Assembly (NCBI RefSeq): GCF_000382125.1 | Contig: NZ_KB907547.1 | Span: forward strand, 620,001-684,000 | Length of the DNA: 64,000 nucleotides | DNA from: Eudoraea adriatica DSM 19308 | GTDB taxonomy: Bacteria; Bacteroidota; Bacteroidia; Flavobacteriales; Flavobacteriaceae | Reading direction: 5' to 3' | Shown: piece after piece, positions 26,324-35,768 of the stretch | Position numbering within the stretch: the stretch's first letter is position 1 | Layout: the number at the start of each line of letters is the position of its first letter | Notes under the pieces: generated by a model | Told to the model about the DNA's origin: nothing | The model's database searches: none | Seen by the model: the letters and a program-made list of their open reading frames with translations, nothing else | Made by a program: the position numbers and the translations under genes

Positions 26324-28003
26324 ATGAAAAAACTCTCCATTATTATTTTACTCAATATAATTGCAAATACCGCCTATGCACAGCACCATCATGGTCCTGG
26401 TGAAGACTCCAAAGCAATTAACCATGTTATGGCCTGCAGAAGTGGTGTAAATTATATTGACAACCTTCCAATACCCTTACTTATGGATGGAGTTGGTTCT
26501 TCACCTCTAAAGATAATAACCTCATCAGCAGAAGCGCAAAAGTATTTTAGCCAGGGAGTAAGTCAGTTACACTGTTTCTGGGACTTTGAAGCTTACAGGT
26601 CTTTTAAGGAAGCTATTAGATTAGACTCTACTGCAATTATGCCATATTGGGGAATGCTGCACACCATTTTGTTTATAGATAATGAAGAGTTTGACAATGA
26701 AAAGACTGTAGCAGTAGAAAAACTCAAAGATCTAAGCAAAGAGGCAAAAGGCTATGAAGCACTCTATAGTAAAGGAATTCTCGATTTTGTTGAAACTGAA
26801 AATCCAGAAGGCTATTTGAAACAGTTAGAAAATATAGTGCATCAATACCCGGAAGATGTAGATGCAAAACTGTTTCTGGCCCTGTTCAATATGTCGGGAT
26901 ATGATGAAAATATGGATCCCAGAAAAGGAACCATCTATAGTGAATATTTATTGCGGGACCTCCTTATTTCCAATCCGGAAAATCATGGGGTGCATCATTA
27001 TTGGATTCACCAGATGGAAAACTGTTGCCCGGAAGAGGCCATGGAGAGCGCTGAAAAGCTGGCTGCTTTAGCTCCGGAATCCGGTCATATCGTACATATG
27101 CCGGGGCACATTTATTATAAGATAGGGGATTATAAAAAAGCACACGATCAATTCATTGACGCAATGAAAGTTGACTCCACCTATATGGCCGAACAAAATA
27201 TAAAAGAGATAGACAACTGGAATTACATACATAACCTTAATTATCTTTTGGCCAATTGTGCTCAGGATGGCCGCTATAAAGAAGGATTGCAATATGCAGA
27301 CAGACTTGAAAAGATGGTAGCCGTCGCAGACAGGATTGATATGCATCGCGGAGCCTATTTTTATCAAGGGATAATCACTCCTGCAATTATGGAAATGCGA
27401 TTTGGATTTTGGGATAAAGCCGTTGAAAAATTTGAAAAAATAACGGATACTGATACTTTGTATGGAAAAGCCGCAATGGATTATAAAACAGCATTCTCTA
27501 TTTTTTCTAAGGGTATGCTAGCCTTGGAAAAGAACGACATTAATGCTGCTAAATCAAAATTAGACCAATTAGATGCTTTGTTCTGGAGAAATTCAAAACT
27601 GGAAAATGAAAAAGATCAAATCAATCCATTCCGGTTGAAAACACTTCTTGTGACATCAGTTGAACTCGAAGGAAATATATTGGTTGCCGAAAAGGACTTT
27701 ACCAAAGGTATTCAAACTCTTAAAAAGGCTGTTAAAATGGAGAAAGATTTAGGTTACTCCGAACCGCCATATTATCCCAGGCCAACTTTACTAAGTCTGG
27801 CATCTGCTTATCTTAATAAAGGGGATTATAAGAATGCTGAATCCAGTTATGAGAAAATTCTTGAGAAGCATCCCAATAGTTCTATGGCATACTGGGGGTT
27901 GATGAATCTTTACAAAGAAAATGAGCAGAAGGACAAATATAAAATGATCAGGAAAAAATTTGAAAATGTAACCAAATATGGGGATAGAGAAGTTTTTAAA
28001 TAG
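26324..28003 (+). CDS. TPR protein with His-rich N-terminus, secreted
   Basis: Start at 26324 gives the usual MKKLS signal start, rather than the earlier ATG at 26315. The 559-residue product has a signal peptide (TAYAQ) followed by HHHGPGED and several tetratricopeptide repeats along the chain (EAQKYFSQGVSQLHCFWDFE, and near the end ASAYLNKGDYKNAESSYEKIL). A histidine pair appears in HHYWIHQMENCC. Related TPR proteins are known in Bacteroidetes without function; the His-rich start hints at metal binding. It is 46 bases upstream of the gluconate-dehydrogenase-like subunit gene and is probably part of that operon. Confidence 0.82.
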   Translation: MKKLSIIILLNIIANTAYAQHHHGPGEDSKAINHVMACRSGVNYIDNLPIPLLMDGVGSSPLKIITSSAEAQKYFSQGVSQLHCFWDFEAYRSFKEAIRLDSTAIMPYWGMLHTILFIDNEEFDNEKTVAVEKLKDLSKEAKGYEALYSKGILDFVETENPEGYLKQLENIVHQYPEDVDAKLFLALFNMSGYDENMDPRKGTIYSEYLLRDLLISNPENHGVHHYWIHQMENCCPEEAMESAEKLAALAPESGHIVHMPGHIYYKIGDYKKAHDQFIDAMKVDSTYMAEQNIKEIDNWNYIHNLNYLLANCAQDGRYKEGLQYADRLEKMVAVADRIDMHRGAYFYQGIITPAIMEMRFGFWDKAVEKFEKITDTDTLYGKAAMDYKTAFSIFSKGMLALEKNDINAAKSKLDQLDALFWRNSKLENEKDQINPFRLKTLLVTSVELEGNILVAEKDFTKGIQTLKKAVKMEKDLGYSEPPYYPRPTLLSLASAYLNKGDYKNAESSYEKILEKHPNSSMAYWGLMNLYKENEQKDKYKMIRKKFENVTKYGDREVFK

Positions 28004-28049
28004 ATACTAAATAAGTCCATCAAATATTTTAAGAAAAATAAGTTTACCT

Positions 28050-28625
28050 ATGAATACTAATAACTGGTCAAGAAGAAAATTTACCAAAGCTGTGATTTCT
28101 GCACAAGCACTGCTGGCATCAGGGGTGTTAGCGCTTCCATTGGCATGTGCCGAGTCCAATAAGACTGAAAGTGATACCCCTTTGGATAAATTACAACAAG
28201 AGACTCTAAAATTTGCCATGGATGAAATAATTCCTGCGAATGACAAAATGCCTTCAGCTTCCGAAACAGGAAGTGTAAACTATGTCTTAAATATACTGGA
28301 AGAATTGCCCGATTTATCGCCCTTGTTTATAAGCCTGACAGATAAAATTGAAGATCAAAGTTTACAACTGTCCGGTTCTGCTTTTTCAAAATTAAATAGC
28401 GAGAGGCGTATTGCTGTTTTAACAACTATTGAACAAACAGAACCCGGGTTATTTAAAGTGCTGAAAGACTTCACTTATGAAAGTTATTATACGAATGATT
28501 CCGTCCATAAATTGATTAGCTATGAACCTCATCCAACCGGAACCACAGGGCCGGAAATGGAGCCTTTTGATGAGCAACTTCTGGACAGAGTAAAAAATAT
28601 ACCAGCCATGTACACTAAAATATAG
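28050..28625 (+). CDS. Gluconate 2-dehydrogenase subunit 3-like protein (Tat lipoprotein)
   Basis: The 191-residue protein starts with NWSRRKFTKAVIS, a twin-arginine signal, and has a possible lipobox (LPLAC). The mature part follows the gluconate_2-dh3 family: FAMDEIIPANDKMPSASETGSVNYV, a helical bundle, and FTYESYYTNDSV...YEPHPTGTTGPEMEPFDEQL. The family is the small, usually Tat-exported partner of FAD-dependent GMC dehydrogenases and is thought to carry the flavoprotein out and chaperone it. The GMC gene follows 5 bases later, as expected. Confidence 0.92.
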   Translation: MNTNNWSRRKFTKAVISAQALLASGVLALPLACAESNKTESDTPLDKLQQETLKFAMDEIIPANDKMPSASETGSVNYVLNILEELPDLSPLFISLTDKIEDQSLQLSGSAFSKLNSERRIAVLTTIEQTEPGLFKVLKDFTYESYYTNDSVHKLISYEPHPTGTTGPEMEPFDEQLLDRVKNIPAMYTKI

Positions 28626-28630
28626 AGCCC

Positions 28631-30223
28631 ATGAATAATGACGATATTGATGTTTTGGTAATAGGTGCGGGCGCAGCAGGTGCTGTTGTTTCATGGAGCT
28701 TAACCGAAAAAGGCGCAAAAGTTGTTTGTCTGGAACAAGGCGGCTGGGTTGATCCTTTGTCCTTTCCATCGTTAAAGCCAGATTATGAAACGCACTTAAC
28801 AAGAGAAGGCGATTTTAATTTAAGTCCTAACTTAAGGAATCGCAAAGAGGATTATCCGGTAACGACGGATGGTGAAAATCCGCCTTTTATTATGATGTTC
28901 AATGCTGTTGGTGGCTCAACTATTCATTGGCAGGGTATTTTCCCTCGCTTTCACCCTTCCGATTTTAAGGTAAAAACACTCGATGGTGTTGCTGATGATT
29001 GGCCAATTTCTTATTGGGATTTAGAACCATATTATGAATTTAATGATAAAATGATCGGGGTTTCTGGTCTAAACGGCGATCCGGCAAATCCACCGCGAAC
29101 AAAAAGACCAACGCCCCCTTTGCCTTTGGGCAAGATGGGAAATACGCTGGTAAAAGGGTTCGAAAAATTAGGCTGGCATTGGTGGGTAAACGATCATGGT
29201 ATTATTTCAAAGCAATACAAAGACAGAGCGGCTTGTATGTTGCATGGCAAGTGTATGTTTGGATGCCCTATGGGGGCAAAAGCCACTACGGATAGGACGT
29301 ATTGGCCGCTTGCAATTGAAAAAGGCGCAGAGATCAGAACCTGGTCCAGGGTTAAAGAAATTACGGTTGACAATACCGGAAAAGCCAAAGGCGCCATTTA
29401 TTTTGATAAAGAAGGAAATATCCAGGAAATAAAAGCCAAAGTGGTGGTGGTATGTTGCAATGGTATAGGGACACCAAGATTGCTGCTTAATTCCAAATCC
29501 AATCTATTCCCGGATGGTTTGGGTAATGGCAATGGCCTTGTTGGCAAAAACTTTATGGTTCATCCCACGCATTTTATTAACGGTATTTTTGAAGAAGCAA
29601 TGGATGGCCATATAGGCCCTATGGGAAGCCCCCTTTTTAGTCAGGAATTTTATGAAACGGATGAGAGTCGTGGTTTTAAAAGAGGTTATATGCTTTTGGG
29701 AGAGCGTACATTTGGCCCTCTATTTCAGGCACAGGATATTCCCTGGGGGAAAAACCACCATGCTGAATTCGGCAAAATCTTTCCCCATCAGATAGGTTTA
29801 ACAGTGGTTGCAGATGATTTGCCGGAAGAAACCAATATGGTTACTCTGGATGATAAAGAAGTAGACTCCAATGGTATTTCGGCCGCGAAGGCAACCTATT
29901 CCCTGTCCGAAAATTCAAAACAAATGTTGAATCACGCAGTTGAGAAGTCAACAGAAGTTTTAATGGCTGCCGGTGCCAAAGAAGTTATTGTACCCCCGGC
30001 AACCAACCTGGCACATTTAATGGGAACGGCCCGAATGGGGACCAGTGAGAAAAATTCTGTGGTGGATAAAAATAACAAGGTACACGGCATTCCAAATTTA
30101 TATGTGGTGGATGGAAGTTCTTTTACCACAGGGGCAGGCGTTAACCCTACATCAACCATCATGGCTCTGGCATTGCGGGCTGCTGATAAAATCTGGGAAA
30201 ATGCAGTACATGGCAAATCTTAG
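28631..30223 (+). CDS. GMC-family FAD-dependent sugar/alcohol dehydrogenase
   Basis: The 530-residue flavoprotein begins with the FAD dinucleotide motif VLVIGAGAAGAVVSWSL and has the GMC layout: NAVGGSTIHWQG, then a Cys cluster (CMLHGKCMFGCPMGAKAT) like that which binds an Fe-S cluster in FAD-dependent glucose/gluconate dehydrogenases. The C-terminus carries the catalytic His (LAHLMGTARMG) and Asn (GAGVNPTSTI). No signal sequence, so it would leave with the Tat partner encoded just before it. Enzymes of this group oxidise sugars or glycosides at C3 or C1 and pass electrons to cytochromes. No cytochrome gene is found in this operon. Confidence 0.92.
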   Translation: MNNDDIDVLVIGAGAAGAVVSWSLTEKGAKVVCLEQGGWVDPLSFPSLKPDYETHLTREGDFNLSPNLRNRKEDYPVTTDGENPPFIMMFNAVGGSTIHWQGIFPRFHPSDFKVKTLDGVADDWPISYWDLEPYYEFNDKMIGVSGLNGDPANPPRTKRPTPPLPLGKMGNTLVKGFEKLGWHWWVNDHGIISKQYKDRAACMLHGKCMFGCPMGAKATTDRTYWPLAIEKGAEIRTWSRVKEITVDNTGKAKGAIYFDKEGNIQEIKAKVVVVCCNGIGTPRLLLNSKSNLFPDGLGNGNGLVGKNFMVHPTHFINGIFEEAMDGHIGPMGSPLFSQEFYETDESRGFKRGYMLLGERTFGPLFQAQDIPWGKNHHAEFGKIFPHQIGLTVVADDLPEETNMVTLDDKEVDSNGISAAKATYSLSENSKQMLNHAVEKSTEVLMAAGAKEVIVPPATNLAHLMGTARMGTSEKNSVVDKNNKVHGIPNLYVVDGSSFTTGAGVNPTSTIMALALRAADKIWENAVHGKS

Positions 30224-30253
30224 AAATGGAAAGCTTCAAAAATAACCCTCAAA

Positions 30254-32512
30254 ATGAATAGAATTGTAATTTTTTTACTGATACTATTTGCTGCCGGCCT
30301 TGCATACAGCCAGGAAGTCCAATCATTAACAAGCTATGTGGATCCTTTTATTGGCACTAAAGGGGAAGGACATACTTTCCCCGGTACTTCCGTTCCGTTT
30401 GGGATGGTTAAACTCGGCCCTGATTGTGGTGATAAACGTTCCAATTCAGGATATATCCCAGACGCCGAAATTCATGGGTTTAGCCACACTCATGTAAGTG
30501 GTACCGGCGGAGGAGCTAAATATGGAAATATTCTGGTTATGCCCTTTACCGGAAAAGTTACCCCGGGAACTATTTCATCAAAACCAAACAATTACAAAGC
30601 TTCCCCGGCATACTTTGCTGTTGATTTGGACAGGTATAAAATAAAAGCCGAATTGACTTCCAGTCATAGTGTGGGGTTTCATAAATATACGTTTAACGAA
30701 AACAGTGATAAAGGTATTCTTATTGACTCAGGCAGTTTTCTGGGTGCAGGTCATTGCTGTGGAGAAGCTCAGGAATTAATTGGTTCTGAAACAAGGGTTG
30801 TCTCAGATACCAGAATTGAAGGGTATTCCAGGGTAAGAGGTGGATGGAATAAAGGTGGAGAATACACCGTGTTTTTTGTTGCCCTGTTTGATACTCCTGC
30901 GGACACTTATGGCACCTGGAAGAACGATGAAATTGAGACCGGCAGCAAAATGGCGCATGATAGTGGCGATAAAACCGGAGCTTATTTCTTTTTTAACAAT
31001 AAAACCGATAAGATTATAAATGTAAAAGTGGGCATATCATTTATTAGCACAGGAAAGGCTTATGAAAATATTACCAAAGAAACCAAAGGTTGGGATTTTG
31101 AAGAGGTTCATCAGACTGCTGTCAATAAATGGAACGACGCATTAAATACTATAAAAATAGAAAGTGCTAATGACGATTTAAAAAAGGTTTTTTATACCGC
31201 CATGTACCATACCATGCTGATGCCAGCAAATCGTACCGGTGAAAACCCCAAATGGAATTCAGGAGAACCACATTACGATGATTTCTACGCCATTTGGGAT
31301 ACGTACAGGGCCACCAACCCCTTATTGGCATTAATCCAGCCAAAGCGCGAAGCAGATATTGTCCGTTCCCTGATTGACATCTATAACTATGAAGGATATA
31401 TGCCCGATTCGCGAAGTGGAAACCATACGGGAAGGACACAGGGAGGAAGTAACTGCGATATGGTAATTGCAGAGGCTTATTTAAAGGGGCTCAAAGGAAT
31501 TGATTTTGAAAAGGGATACGAAGCAATGATTAAAAATGCGGAAATACCGCCCGGGGATAATCAACAAAAGGAAGGAAGAGGTGGTATCAATGAATATATT
31601 GAATTGGGTTATGTGCCTGCCGAATACGAGCCCGATAGCGGCGCCCCAGATCTCCATATTCCTAAACTTTATGCCAGAGCAGGAACCAGAACCCTTGAGT
31701 ATGCTGCCAATGATTGGGCTATAGCATTGGTTGCCCAAGGAATGGGAAAATCCGAAGATTATTTAAAATATAAAAAAAGGGCCTCCAACTGGTCTAACCT
31801 ATGGAATACCAACATTGAAACCGAAGGTGTTAGCGGGTTTATTTGGCCAAAGACAAAAAAAGGCCAGTGGGTGGAAGATTATTCCGTTAATAAAGGAGGT
31901 AGCTGGTCAAATTTCTTTTATGAAGCAAACTCTTGGGAGTATTCATTTTACGTTCCTCAGGATGTGCAATCACTTATAGATCGTTGTGGGGGAAATGACA
32001 GCTTCATTAGCCGACTTGATACATTTTTTAAGAACCAACATTTTAATGTTAACAATGAACCCAGCTTTTTTACGCCTTGCCTTTATACCTATGCCGGAAG
32101 ACAGGATAAAACCAATGTAACTATTCGAAATATCATAAAAGGAGGTTACACCGCTGAGCAAAATGGAATTCCCGGAAATGATGATGCAGGCTCCATGTCT
32201 GCCTGGGTAGTATTCAATTTATTGGGTTTTTTCCCAAATGCAGGACAGGATATTTATATAATTACCTCCCCTCATTTTAAGCAGGTATCCATTGATTTGG
32301 ATAAAGGAAAAAGATGGGAAATAATTGCCCACGACCTTTCTGGGGAAAACATTTACATAAATAATGTTATGTTGAATGGAAAACCCTTAAACAGGGCCTG
32401 GTTCAGGCATAATGAAATTAAAGAGGGCGGTAAATTGGAATTTTTTATGAGTGGCAAACCATCTAATTCCTGGGAAATAAAACCCCCTCCATCCATTGTG
32501 GATTATGAATGA
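30254..32512 (+). CDS. GH92 family alpha-mannosidase
   Basis: The 752-residue enzyme has a signal peptide (AYSQ) and the full GH92 layout: VDPFIGTKGEGHTFPGTS and VPFGMVKLGPD at the front, GFSHTHVSGTGGG, the catalytic domain with YDDFYAIWDTYRATNPL and the NHTGRTQGGSNCDMV loop, and the family's GNDDAGSMSAWVVF near the C-terminus. GH92 enzymes are calcium-dependent exo-alpha-mannosidases (often 1,2). The gene is 30 bases after the GMC gene and probably in the same operon. This suggests that released mannose-type sugars, or mannosides, are then oxidised. Confidence 0.93.
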   Translation: MNRIVIFLLILFAAGLAYSQEVQSLTSYVDPFIGTKGEGHTFPGTSVPFGMVKLGPDCGDKRSNSGYIPDAEIHGFSHTHVSGTGGGAKYGNILVMPFTGKVTPGTISSKPNNYKASPAYFAVDLDRYKIKAELTSSHSVGFHKYTFNENSDKGILIDSGSFLGAGHCCGEAQELIGSETRVVSDTRIEGYSRVRGGWNKGGEYTVFFVALFDTPADTYGTWKNDEIETGSKMAHDSGDKTGAYFFFNNKTDKIINVKVGISFISTGKAYENITKETKGWDFEEVHQTAVNKWNDALNTIKIESANDDLKKVFYTAMYHTMLMPANRTGENPKWNSGEPHYDDFYAIWDTYRATNPLLALIQPKREADIVRSLIDIYNYEGYMPDSRSGNHTGRTQGGSNCDMVIAEAYLKGLKGIDFEKGYEAMIKNAEIPPGDNQQKEGRGGINEYIELGYVPAEYEPDSGAPDLHIPKLYARAGTRTLEYAANDWAIALVAQGMGKSEDYLKYKKRASNWSNLWNTNIETEGVSGFIWPKTKKGQWVEDYSVNKGGSWSNFFYEANSWEYSFYVPQDVQSLIDRCGGNDSFISRLDTFFKNQHFNVNNEPSFFTPCLYTYAGRQDKTNVTIRNIIKGGYTAEQNGIPGNDDAGSMSAWVVFNLLGFFPNAGQDIYIITSPHFKQVSIDLDKGKRWEIIAHDLSGENIYINNVMLNGKPLNRAWFRHNEIKEGGKLEFFMSGKPSNSWEIKPPPSIVDYE

Positions 32513-32695
32513 ATTTTGAGCAATTGATAACCCATTAAATGCCGAACTGTCAGATGCTTAAAGAAAGTCTCCATATAATAGGAAGCAACCTGCTTCAATT
32601 AGATTGAAAAAAGAAAAACATTTAATTCTGTGCATGGAAAAGCCGGAATTAATTAAAAAGTGGGTAAATTAAGGCAAGGAATTTAATCGAACCAA

Positions 32696-34135
32696 ATGAG
32701 CTCAACAGAAGCAGGGAATCCACCAGGTAACTACCAGAAATTGCGTTGGATAAAGAGAATTATCACTCTGGTATTTGGCATAATAATCTGGAATCTCCCC
32801 ATACCCTGGGACCTGTCACCTGATGCCTGGCATTTGTTTGCTATTTTTATTACCGCCATCATAGGAGTCTTAATTGATGCCCTGTCTATTTTTACTGCAT
32901 CTGTTCTGGCATTGGTAGCAGTGGTGCTTTTAAGGGTTCTCACTCCTGAAAAAGCTTTTTCAGGATTTTCAGAGAGTTTTATACTGCTTATTCTAGCCGC
33001 ATTTTTAGTCGCAAAAGGAGTTATTAAGTCGGGCCTGGGAAGGCGAATCGCCTTTTTACTAATTCGCCGATTTGGGAAGTCTACCTTAAACCTGGGCTAT
33101 TGTATAGTTGCTACAGATACCCTCCTGGGGCCGGCCATTCCGAGTAATACAGCAAGATCGGGAATCTTATATCCCATTACCCATGCATTAGCTTTAGACA
33201 CCGGATCTCTGCCAACGCCGGAAAGCAGAAAGAAAACCGGAAGCTATCTTATGATGACGGCTATTTCCGGACATACTATAAGTTCAGCACTGTGGTTTAC
33301 CGGAATGGCCGCCAATCCTGTGGGGGCAGGAATAGCCGCGCAGTTTGGGGTGAACATGAATTTTGGGAATTGGGTCCTTGTGGCTTCGGTACCCTGTATA
33401 ATTGCGCTGGTCCTAATACCCTTTGTATTGTATAAGCTCTTCCCCCCGGAAAATAAATATACCCCTGAGGCTCCTAAAATGGCAAGGAATGCACTTCAGG
33501 AAATGGGTCCCATGAGCAAACAGGAATGGATTATGGGCATTACCTTTTTTGGAATGATCCTGCTTTGGGCTTTTTCCCCTATTTTAAAAATAGACCTGGC
33601 TATTGTTGCTTTCCTCGGACTATCCATCCTAATATTGGCCAATGTGTACACACTTGAAGATATTCGGCAAGGTGCCGGGGATGCGCTTGAAACCTATGTA
33701 TGGTTTGCAATTTTATATATGATGAGTACAGCACTCAATGACATGGGTTTTATGAAAACCCTGGGCGCTCAAATAGCTACCCAAATCAGTGGATATAGCT
33801 GGGTCACGGTATATATCCTCCTTACTGTGTTGTATGTTTTAATTCATTATCTTTTTGTCAGTCAAACCGCACAATTGCTGGCTTTGTATGCAGTTTTTTT
33901 ACAAGTGGCTGTAAATGCCGGGGTGCCTGCTGCATTGATGGCTTTTATGCTCTCCTTCGCCACCAATTATTTTGCGGTTATTACTCCCCAGGCTTCCAGT
34001 TCTAATATTTTGTTTGCAGGAAGTGGCTTTTTACCCTCTGAAGACATCTATAAACAAGGCGCGATCATTACGGTGTTGAATACGATAATCTTCCTGCTTG
34101 CAACACCCTGGATTATGTGGTCGTCATCTTTATAA
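32696..34135 (+). CDS. DASS-family dicarboxylate/anion transporter
   Basis: The 479-residue membrane protein belongs to the divalent anion:sodium symporter (SLC13/CitT-like) family. The key motif is SNTARSGILYPITHALA (residues ~150-165, substrate/Na+ hairpin SNT), with a second related one late in the chain (TNYFAVITPQASSSNILF). About a dozen hydrophobic segments are seen. It likely moves dicarboxylates such as succinate, malate or citrate; substrate not determinable. It follows the GH92 gene after 183 bases. Confidence 0.9.
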   Translation: MSSTEAGNPPGNYQKLRWIKRIITLVFGIIIWNLPIPWDLSPDAWHLFAIFITAIIGVLIDALSIFTASVLALVAVVLLRVLTPEKAFSGFSESFILLILAAFLVAKGVIKSGLGRRIAFLLIRRFGKSTLNLGYCIVATDTLLGPAIPSNTARSGILYPITHALALDTGSLPTPESRKKTGSYLMMTAISGHTISSALWFTGMAANPVGAGIAAQFGVNMNFGNWVLVASVPCIIALVLIPFVLYKLFPPENKYTPEAPKMARNALQEMGPMSKQEWIMGITFFGMILLWAFSPILKIDLAIVAFLGLSILILANVYTLEDIRQGAGDALETYVWFAILYMMSTALNDMGFMKTLGAQIATQISGYSWVTVYILLTVLYVLIHYLFVSQTAQLLALYAVFLQVAVNAGVPAALMAFMLSFATNYFAVITPQASSSNILFAGSGFLPSEDIYKQGAIITVLNTIIFLLATPWIMWSSSL

Positions 34136-34154
34136 GAAAATAATAAGAAGTAAA

Positions 34155-34502
34155 ATGAGTTCAACTAATAACCACATTAATTATATAGAATTTAAGGCCA
34201 AAGACCTTGAAGCGGTTAAAGCTTTTTACAAGGAAGTGTTTAACTGGACCTTTACGGACTATGGGCCAACCTATACTTCCTTTTCAAATAGTGGCCTGGA
34301 TGGGGGCTTTGAACATACTGCGGATCCTATTGCCAATGGTGCCCTGGTGGTTTTATATCATGAGGACCTGGAGCGGGCAAAGCAAAAAGTAATCCGATCA
34401 AAAGGACGTATCTCGAAGGATATATTCTCGTTTCCGGGTGGGCGCAGATTTCATTTTCTGGATCCTGCGGGTAATGAGTTGGCTATTTGGTCTGATAAAT
34501 AA
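34155..34502 (+). CDS. VOC/glyoxalase-like protein
   Basis: The 115-residue protein, with start at 34155 (an earlier ATG at 34098 overlaps the transporter gene and adds unrelated residues), is a single vicinal-oxygen-chelate domain: HINYIEFKAKDLEAVKAFYKEVFNW, then YTSFSNSGLDGGF, GALVVLYHEDLERAK, and FPGGRRFHFLDPAGNELAIW. Metal-ligand positions (an early His/Glu and a late Glu in NELAIW) are in place. Related to the glyoxalase/bleomycin-resistance group. Function unknown. It lies 19 bases after the transporter, probably co-transcribed. Confidence 0.85.
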   Translation: MSSTNNHINYIEFKAKDLEAVKAFYKEVFNWTFTDYGPTYTSFSNSGLDGGFEHTADPIANGALVVLYHEDLERAKQKVIRSKGRISKDIFSFPGGRRFHFLDPAGNELAIWSDK

Positions 34503-34743
34503 GCCAGGGTGTTGAATAAAATTCCTCCATTTTGTTCCATTCGGTTTCAAGGCTTATTTAGTACCTTAGGGCTTGGTTGGGTTTGTGCGCATCAGGTTAT
34601 ACAACAACTATTGGCCTTCATTCCTGCATCGCCAATGTTGCTTTGCTACGAGGGTTGAAAAACTGCAGAGCAGCCGCTATGGTAACCAGCCAACCAAAGA
34701 CAAAAATAGTTTATAACATACTAACCGTTAAAAAAGGATTCAA

Positions 34744-35514
34744 ATGAGTAATATGCAAGGAAAAGTAGCGTTGATCACCGGTGCAAGCAGTGGGATTGGA
34801 AGGGCAACTGCAGAAGCTTTTGCGGAGAAAGGTGCCAATGTTGTTGTCGCTGCCCGTCGAAAAGCAGAACTTGAAAGCTTAGTGGCTTCTATCCAGGAAA
34901 AGGGTGGAAAGGCAACTGCTATCAGGACGGATGTTTCTGTTGCCAAAAGTGTTGAGGAAATGGTTGCCCATACGATAAAAGTATTTGGCCGATTGGATTA
35001 TGCGATTAATAATGCAGGTATAGAAGGAAAATTCAATGGAATAACGGACCTTACTGAAAGGGATTGGGATCAGGTTATCGACATCAACCTGAAGGGAGCA
35101 TTTCTTTGTATGAAATATGAGGCCAAAGCCATGCTCAAGCTAAATAATGGTGGAGCAATTGTAAACATTGGCTCCGTCAATTCATTTCTGGGTTTTCCAA
35201 CAGGGTCGGCCTATGTAACCTCTAAACACGGTCTCATTGGATTAACCAGTAGTGTCTCTGCGGAGTTGGCACCAAAGGGAATCAGGGTAAACCTTTTATG
35301 TCCGGGTGTTACAGATACGCCTATGCACCAACGACTTAGAGGCATTGTTGGTGACGATTTGTACGATAAAGGGTTGCTCCCAACGGTGCATCTGCAAAGA
35401 GCTGGACGCCCGGAGGAGATTGCTAAAGCAATTATCTTTCTTTGCTCAGATGAATCCAGTTATATTTCTGGTTCAACACTTACCGTAGATGGCGGACTCA
35501 CCTTAACAATGTAG
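34744..35514 (+). CDS. Short-chain dehydrogenase/reductase
   Basis: The 256-residue classical SDR has TGASSGIG at the cofactor-binding loop (residues ~13-20), NNAGIEG, catalytic Ser (NIGSVNSFLG) and Tyr-x-x-x-Lys (AYVTSKHG), and a closing ISGSTLTVDGG. The Arg pair after strand 2 (VVAARRKAE) predicts NADP(H) preference. Substrate not predicted. Preceded by 241 bases with no gene. Confidence 0.92.
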   Translation: MSNMQGKVALITGASSGIGRATAEAFAEKGANVVVAARRKAELESLVASIQEKGGKATAIRTDVSVAKSVEEMVAHTIKVFGRLDYAINNAGIEGKFNGITDLTERDWDQVIDINLKGAFLCMKYEAKAMLKLNNGGAIVNIGSVNSFLGFPTGSAYVTSKHGLIGLTSSVSAELAPKGIRVNLLCPGVTDTPMHQRLRGIVGDDLYDKGLLPTVHLQRAGRPEEIAKAIIFLCSDESSYISGSTLTVDGGLTLTM

Positions 35515-35734
35515 TTCCATTTATAAACTGTAGCGTGAGCAATGCTAACTGAACCTCAACAAAATAATCAAAGGCTAACAAGGTATATTAGTCATTCCCT
35601 ACACCCATACGGGCGGAAAACAGGTCATTTACAAAACAGTTGCCTCAATAATCTCTCGATTTCTGCCAAAATGAAATTGACTTTATTGTATTATACCCTC
35701 CGAAAAGTTGCGCCAGCTATATTCAATAATTCCT

Positions 35735-35768
35735 TAACTTGGGAACAAGTATCGACCATTAAATATCC
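35735..35768 (+). promoter_or_regulatory. DUF6090-type leader/promoter element
   Basis: ATTCAATAATTCCTTAACTT followed by GGGAACAAG, 27-49 bases before the ATG. It contains TAACTTGGG, a TAnnTTnG-type -7 box. It is a close match to the element at 47303-47340 and related to those at 44002, 52943, 53785 and 60109. Confidence 0.6.
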
